A stretch of DNA of 64,000 nucleotides, taken from the NCBI GenBank assembly GCA_019694835.1, contig JAIBBE010000182.1:36794-100793 (forward strand), written 5' to 3'. Within the stretch, counting starts at the first letter, position 1, and every line of letters starts with the position of its first letter. This document shows, piece after piece, positions 60,217 to 64,000 of the stretch. A program made the position numbers and the translations under genes. The notes under the pieces were generated by a model. That model was not told where the DNA came from and ran no database searches. It saw only the letters and a program-made list of their open reading frames with translations. This DNA is from Fimbriimonadaceae bacterium. GTDB lineage: Bacteria > Armatimonadota > Fimbriimonadia > Fimbriimonadales > Fimbriimonadaceae.

Positions 60217-60702
60217 TTACCGGTTATCGAAGACGCGCAAGTCGCCGGGGTAAGCGACGCCTTCGAATTGGTACGTCGCATTGGACGTGGGACTCGCGAA
60301 GCGAATAGCCATCCGGTCGGGGGTGTTGGACGGGGCAACCGGACGTCGGTTATCGTCCACGCGGCAGTCGATGACGCCTTGGACCCGGGTTTCGCCCGTT
60401 GGGGTTCGCACGATCAGCACTCCCGGACCGGAGAACGTGGCGGTGTGGCCTTCGACAACCAGGCGAGCCGGACGAACCAGCGACAGCCGCACGATGCGAT
60501 CGCTGGCGCGGGTCGTGATCGATGCGAATTCGAGTTTGCCTCGCAGGGTTCCGTCGGCTGCCGATCCGACTTCGAAGGCGACCTGTGCCTTCGCCCCATC
60601 GCGATTCGTCAAGGTGGCGCGTCCGACCGTTCCGAACAGGGGGCCTTCTTGGGCCATTGCAAACGTCGCCAAGGCCATTCCAAGTAAGACGAGTTTCTTC
60701 AT
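60217..60702 (-). CDS. Hypothetical secreted protein
   Basis: About 161 residues from ATG 60702, preceded by GGAGGTTGGA (frame opens at 60720). Signal peptide: KKLVLLGMALATFAMAQ. The mature part is beta-rich with no family I recognise (VGRATLTNRDGAKAQVAFEV; ARLVVEGHTATFSGPGVLIV; RMAIRFASPTSNATYQFEGV). Its stop lies directly before the ATL gene start, so the two may share a transcript. Confidence 0.75.
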   Translation of the reverse strand: MKKLVLLGMALATFAMAQEGPLFGTVGRATLTNRDGAKAQVAFEVGSAADGTLRGKLEFASITTRASDRIVRLSLVRPARLVVEGHTATFSGPGVLIVRTPTGETRVQGVIDCRVDDNRRPVAPSNTPDRMAIRFASPTSNATYQFEGVAYPGDLRVFDNR

Positions 60703-60853
60703 TCCAACCTCCATCCGCACGAAGCGGCATTCACGTTTTGGGGAGACGCGGGAACGGGTTGGATGTTCAGTGGACGCCGAACGGATAGACTGGCTTTAGG
60801 CTGATAAGCCGCGTCGTCATGATGCGCTGTGTAAGGATCGGGAGCGGACGCAC

Positions 60854-62137
60854 TTGGATTCCCTCACTAGAATGGTCACGGAGGCTCGCAAGAAGGCGAC
60901 ACTCTTCTTTCGCGACCTCGGCCCTGGACTAATCACCGGGGCTGCCGACGACGATCCCAGCGGCATTTCGACATACTCGGTTGCGGGTGCAGCTTATGGA
61001 GCAGCACTTCTTTGGACGGTGCTCCTCACCTTTCCGTTGATGGCCGCAGTGCAAACCATGTGTGCGAGGCTGGCCCTCGTGACCGGGGAGGGTTTGGCCG
61101 CTACCATCAGGAGGCGTTATCCGACATGGGTTCTTGTCATCGCCTGTCTGCTGCTGTTCGTCGCGAATGTGGTCAATATCGGCGCGGACCTGGCCGGAAT
61201 GGCTGAGTCGATGTCGATACTGATCCCCTTGCCGAAAGCGCTGTGGCTCGTTGGATTCGCCTTTAGCATCGTCCTGTCCCTCGTGTTCTGGAGCTACAAG
61301 CACCTCGCAAGAGTATTCAAGTGGCTGACGGTCACCCTCTTCGCCTACGTGTTCGCCGCGTTCCTTGCCCGACCGGATTGGGATCAAGTATTGCGCTCGA
61401 CATTCATTCCTTCCATCGCCGTCGATCGCGACTTCCTGATGATGCTCGCCGCCATTCTCGGAACGACGATCACTCCCTACATGTTCTTCTGGCAGGCGGC
61501 CCAAGAAGTGGAGGAGGAGAAGACGCATGGCCATCGGTCGCTCCAGGCTAGACGCGGTGCTACTCCGGAAGAACTCCGGGCCGCCAATAGAGACGTACTC
61601 GTCGGAATGGGCTGGGCCGGGCTGGCGATGTACTTCATCATTCTAACCACGGCCTCAACCCTGCATCCCCAAGGGATTACCCAGATTTCATCTGCCAAGG
61701 AGGCAGCGGAGGCTCTCCGCCCGCTTGCGGGCGACAGCGCCTACCTGCTCTTCACGATTGGGCTCGTGGGAACGGGCATGCTGGCGATTCCCGTCCTTGC
61801 CGGGTCGGCTGCTTATGCGATGGCAGAGGCGTTTCACTTCCAGGGTTCACTCGACGATAAGCCGAAGGTCGGACGCAAGTTCTATGGTGTGATCATCCTC
61901 GCGATCGGAATCGGGCTGCTGCTCGATTTCGTTAACATCGATGCCGTGAAAGCACTGTTCTACGCGGCCGTCGTCAATGGCGTCCTTGCGCCGCCGCTCG
62001 TTGCCATCGTCTGTGCGTTGAGTGGCGATCGTCGGGTGATGGGCGAGCAACGGCCCGGCCGATGGACTTTGGCGGTTGGTTGGATAGCCGCCGCGCTGAT
62101 GGCGCTCGTCGCAGTTGCGATACCGTTTTCATCATGA
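60854..62137 (+). CDS. Nramp-family divalent metal transporter (atypical site)
   Basis: 427 residues from TTG 60854 (ATG 60872 is an alternative). Eleven or so TM helices. The first helix has DLGPGLITGAADDDPSGIST where canonical Nramps have DPGN, and the sixth has ILGTTITPYMFFWQAAQEVE where they have the MPH motif. So the usual Mn/Fe-binding Asn and Met are not in place, as in Nramp-related subgroups with other metal preferences. A loop contains ATPEELRAANRDVLVGMGWA. No MntR-type regulator is adjacent. Confidence 0.88.
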   Translation: MDSLTRMVTEARKKATLFFRDLGPGLITGAADDDPSGISTYSVAGAAYGAALLWTVLLTFPLMAAVQTMCARLALVTGEGLAATIRRRYPTWVLVIACLLLFVANVVNIGADLAGMAESMSILIPLPKALWLVGFAFSIVLSLVFWSYKHLARVFKWLTVTLFAYVFAAFLARPDWDQVLRSTFIPSIAVDRDFLMMLAAILGTTITPYMFFWQAAQEVEEEKTHGHRSLQARRGATPEELRAANRDVLVGMGWAGLAMYFIILTTASTLHPQGITQISSAKEAAEALRPLAGDSAYLLFTIGLVGTGMLAIPVLAGSAAYAMAEAFHFQGSLDDKPKVGRKFYGVIILAIGIGLLLDFVNIDAVKALFYAAVVNGVLAPPLVAIVCALSGDRRVMGEQRPGRWTLAVGWIAAALMALVAVAIPFSS

Positions 62138-62185
62138 ACGAACGCGCCGAGAACTTAAGTTCGCCTTCCGGGTAGCGTAGTCGAC

Positions 62186-63901
62186 ATGAGCATCGTCGCC
62201 GCTCTCACCATTGCTTCCACGCTCGTGCCCCAAGCAAGTCCCGATCCGTACGCGGGTGAAACGACCGCCCAGCGAGATGCGCGCATGAAGTGGTTCCGAG
62301 AGGCTCGCTTCGGTATGTTCATTCACTGGGGAGTCTATAGCGTCCCCGCCGGAGTGTATGACGGCAAGCCGATCGGCGGCATCGGCGAATGGATCATGCA
62401 CCAGGGACGCATTCCCGTCGATCGCTACCGCCAGTATGCCAAAGAGTTCAACCCGGTCAACTACGACGCCGACGCCTGGGTGAAACTCGCCAAGGACGCG
62501 GGGATGAAGTACATCGTTATCACGTCAAAGCACCACGACGGATTCGCGATGTATCACAGCAAGGTTTCGCCGTGGAACATCTACAACGCAACGCCCTTCA
62601 AGCGTGACCCGCTGGCCGAACTCGCCAAGGCATGCCAGAAGCACGGCGTCCGGCTCGGGTTTTACTACAGCCAGGCTCAAGACTGGAATAACGGCGGCTC
62701 AGCGGCTGGCGGTCATTGGGATCCCAAGCAAGACCGCGACATGACCGACTACGTCAAGAACGTCGCCGTGCCGCAGGTCAAAGAGATCCTCTCTAACTAC
62801 GGCAAGATCTCGGTTCTGTGGTGGGACACCCCGATCGACATCACCAAAGAGCAGGCCGACATGCTGATCCCGCTGCTCAAGCTCCAGCCTGGGATCATCC
62901 ACAACAACCGGCTCGGCCACTATCGCGGCGACACCGAAACTCCCGAACAGTTCGTCCCTGCCACCGGCTATCCCGGCCGCGATTGGGAGACGTGCATGAC
63001 CATGAACGACACGTGGGGCTTCAAGAGCACGGACCACAACTGGAAGTCCACCGAGACGCTGATCCGCACGCTCATCGATATCTCCAGCAAGGGCGGCAAC
63101 TTCCTCCTGAACGTCGGGCCCACCTCGCTCGGCGAGATTCCCCAGCCTTCGGTCGAGCGGCTCAAGGCAGTTGGAGCGTGGATGAAGCAGAACGGCCGTG
63201 CGATCTACGCAACTACGTCGAGTCCCTTTAAGAAACTGCCCTGGGGTCGCTGCACGAAGGTCGTGAAGAAGGACGGCGCGACGCTTTACCTGCACGTTTT
63301 CGACTGGCCGAAGTCGGGCAAATTGATCGTGCCGGGGTTAAAGAGCAAGGCATCGGGAGCCTCGCTGTTCGTGGGCGACAAGAAGCTGACGGCTCGAAAC
63401 ACCGCCGAGGGGGTCGAGATCGACGTGCCGACGGTTGCACCGGACGCCATATCGACCACCGTGGTCTTGGAAGTCAAGGGCGAGATCGTCGTCGAGCAGC
63501 CGAAATTGACATTGAAGCTGGATTCCGAGCTCATGCTCACTCCAGATGACGCGAAGCTCACCGGCGAGCTTCAAAGCGAGGAGCGAGGCGGTAAGCCGAA
63601 CCTCGGATTCTGGCTAAATGCCAAGGACTTTGCGGAGTGGACGTTCGTCGCCCAGCGGGCGGGACGGGTCATGCTGTCGACGGAAGTCGCCGCTCCCGTG
63701 GCGACTTCGTTTACGGTTTCGCTCGGTGGCCGTACCGAGAAGATCGCTGCTCCTGTGACGGGATCGTACGATACTTACCAGGTCGTCCAACTCGGAACAT
63801 TCCCGGTCGTTGTCGGCAAGAACAATCTAGTGCTTCGCGCCGTGGCCGAGGGCTGGAAGCCGTTAAATATTCGCGCGATCCGTGTGAAAATGGCGCCGTA
63901 G
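62186..63901 (+). CDS. GH29 alpha-L-fucosidase
   Basis: 571 residues with a short signal-like start (MSIVAALTIASTLVPQAS). GH29 marks: FGMFIHWGVYSVPAGVYDG, GEWIMHQGRIPVDRYRQYAK, AGMKYIVITSKHHDGFAMYH, VRLGFYYSQAQDWN and KISVLWWDTPIDITKEQADM; the Asp after WW is the likely nucleophile. YLHVFDWPKSGKLIVPG begins the C-terminal beta part, which ends in another beta sandwich (~460-570). It hydrolyses terminal alpha-L-fucosyl bonds outside the cytoplasm. It complements the GH95 enzyme at 1-917. Confidence 0.93.
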   Translation: MSIVAALTIASTLVPQASPDPYAGETTAQRDARMKWFREARFGMFIHWGVYSVPAGVYDGKPIGGIGEWIMHQGRIPVDRYRQYAKEFNPVNYDADAWVKLAKDAGMKYIVITSKHHDGFAMYHSKVSPWNIYNATPFKRDPLAELAKACQKHGVRLGFYYSQAQDWNNGGSAAGGHWDPKQDRDMTDYVKNVAVPQVKEILSNYGKISVLWWDTPIDITKEQADMLIPLLKLQPGIIHNNRLGHYRGDTETPEQFVPATGYPGRDWETCMTMNDTWGFKSTDHNWKSTETLIRTLIDISSKGGNFLLNVGPTSLGEIPQPSVERLKAVGAWMKQNGRAIYATTSSPFKKLPWGRCTKVVKKDGATLYLHVFDWPKSGKLIVPGLKSKASGASLFVGDKKLTARNTAEGVEIDVPTVAPDAISTTVVLEVKGEIVVEQPKLTLKLDSELMLTPDDAKLTGELQSEERGGKPNLGFWLNAKDFAEWTFVAQRAGRVMLSTEVAAPVATSFTVSLGGRTEKIAAPVTGSYDTYQVVQLGTFPVVVGKNNLVLRAVAEGWKPLNIRAIRVKMAP

Positions 63902-63954
63902 GTTGGTTTGTTGCTCCGAATCCAGATGCCATCGCTCCGAAGGCCTTCAAACAC

Positions 63955-64000
63955 TGGAGCCGGCGACAGGATTCGAACCCGCGACCCGCTGTTTACAAAA
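63955..64000 (-). tRNA. tRNA-Thr (anticodon UGU), 3' part; 5' end outside window
   Basis: Read leftward from 64000: anticodon loop TTTGTAA closed by ACAGC on its 3' side, a GGGTC variable loop, T arm GCGGG-TTCGAAT-CCTGT, acceptor strand CGCCGGC, then T and an encoded CCA (63955-63957). The anticodon is TGT. The D arm and the 5' acceptor strand lie beyond the window. Confidence 0.88.

Overview
The window looks like a chromosomal segment from a free-living, moderately GC-rich, diderm, saccharolytic bacterium. My best guess is the Armatimonadota, class Fimbriimonadia. This is an inference from gene content. Two secreted proteins end in the same pre-dockerin plus dockerin-like module. There are also three PilT-type motor ATPases in one operon, a PEP-CTERM protein, Planctomycete-style DUF1549/DUF1553 and DUF1501 proteins, Tat-exported Gfo/Idh/MocA dehydrogenases and alpha-L-fucosidases. 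A planctomycete-like source is not excluded. No rRNA or CRISPR array was seen. One partial tRNA-Thr(UGU) sits at the right edge.

Layout. 0-11.5 kb: the 3' end of a GH95 fucosidase, a long imperfect palindrome, a DUF2330 gene broken by an in-frame TGA, an ankyrin/haem-motif/cyclase-like fusion, an operon of PSCyt-type protein, DUF1501 protein and lipid kinase, a Gfo/Idh/MocA oxidoreductase and a GNAT acetyltransferase. 11.5-18.5 kb: a secreted glycosidase-like lipoprotein, trmFO, an orphan DUF433 gene with a promoter suggesting a leaderless mRNA, a restriction-type nuclease-domain protein, and dnaK. 18.6-26 kb: a secreted repeat protein, an operon of a membrane-anchored protein and three PilT paralogues, and a nitronate-monooxygenase-like protein. 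26-33.8 kb: an S41 protease, a methyltransferase, panB-panC, a cytochrome b/molybdopterin oxidoreductase pair and a PhoPQ-related hydrolase. 33.86-34.32 kb: an intergenic element with 61-bp inverted ends and 135-bp tandem repeats. 34.3-41.9 kb: hutI, a SARP-like regulator fused to a beta-rich domain, a putative MACPF-like secreted protein coupled to a dockerin-like protein, a repeat-family protein and a PEP-CTERM protein.

42-56.4 kb is the most unusual part. A type III restriction-modification locus (mod-res) has grown leftward-transcribed cargo genes. Between the cargo genes lie three truncated copies of the first ~69 codons of mod. Each fragment is still an open frame, starts at or next to the stop of the gene before it, and ends at or within a few bases of the start of the gene after it. 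Cargo: a KilA-N protein; a winged-helix/two-TM/winged-helix trio; and an XRE-ImmA/IrrE regulator with a PIN-domain partner. Farther upstream are a SNF2-type helicase and an unknown 260-residue protein. This looks like stepwise cassette accretion at the 5' end of mod, and it is the strongest candidate for an undescribed arrangement. Two diverged paralogues of an unknown family (39959-40612 and 56675-57373) lie on either side in opposite orientation.

57.4-64 kb returns to core functions: a SEDS protein (ftsW) and murG, an alkyltransferase-like protein, an atypical Nramp transporter, a GH29 fucosidase and the tRNA.
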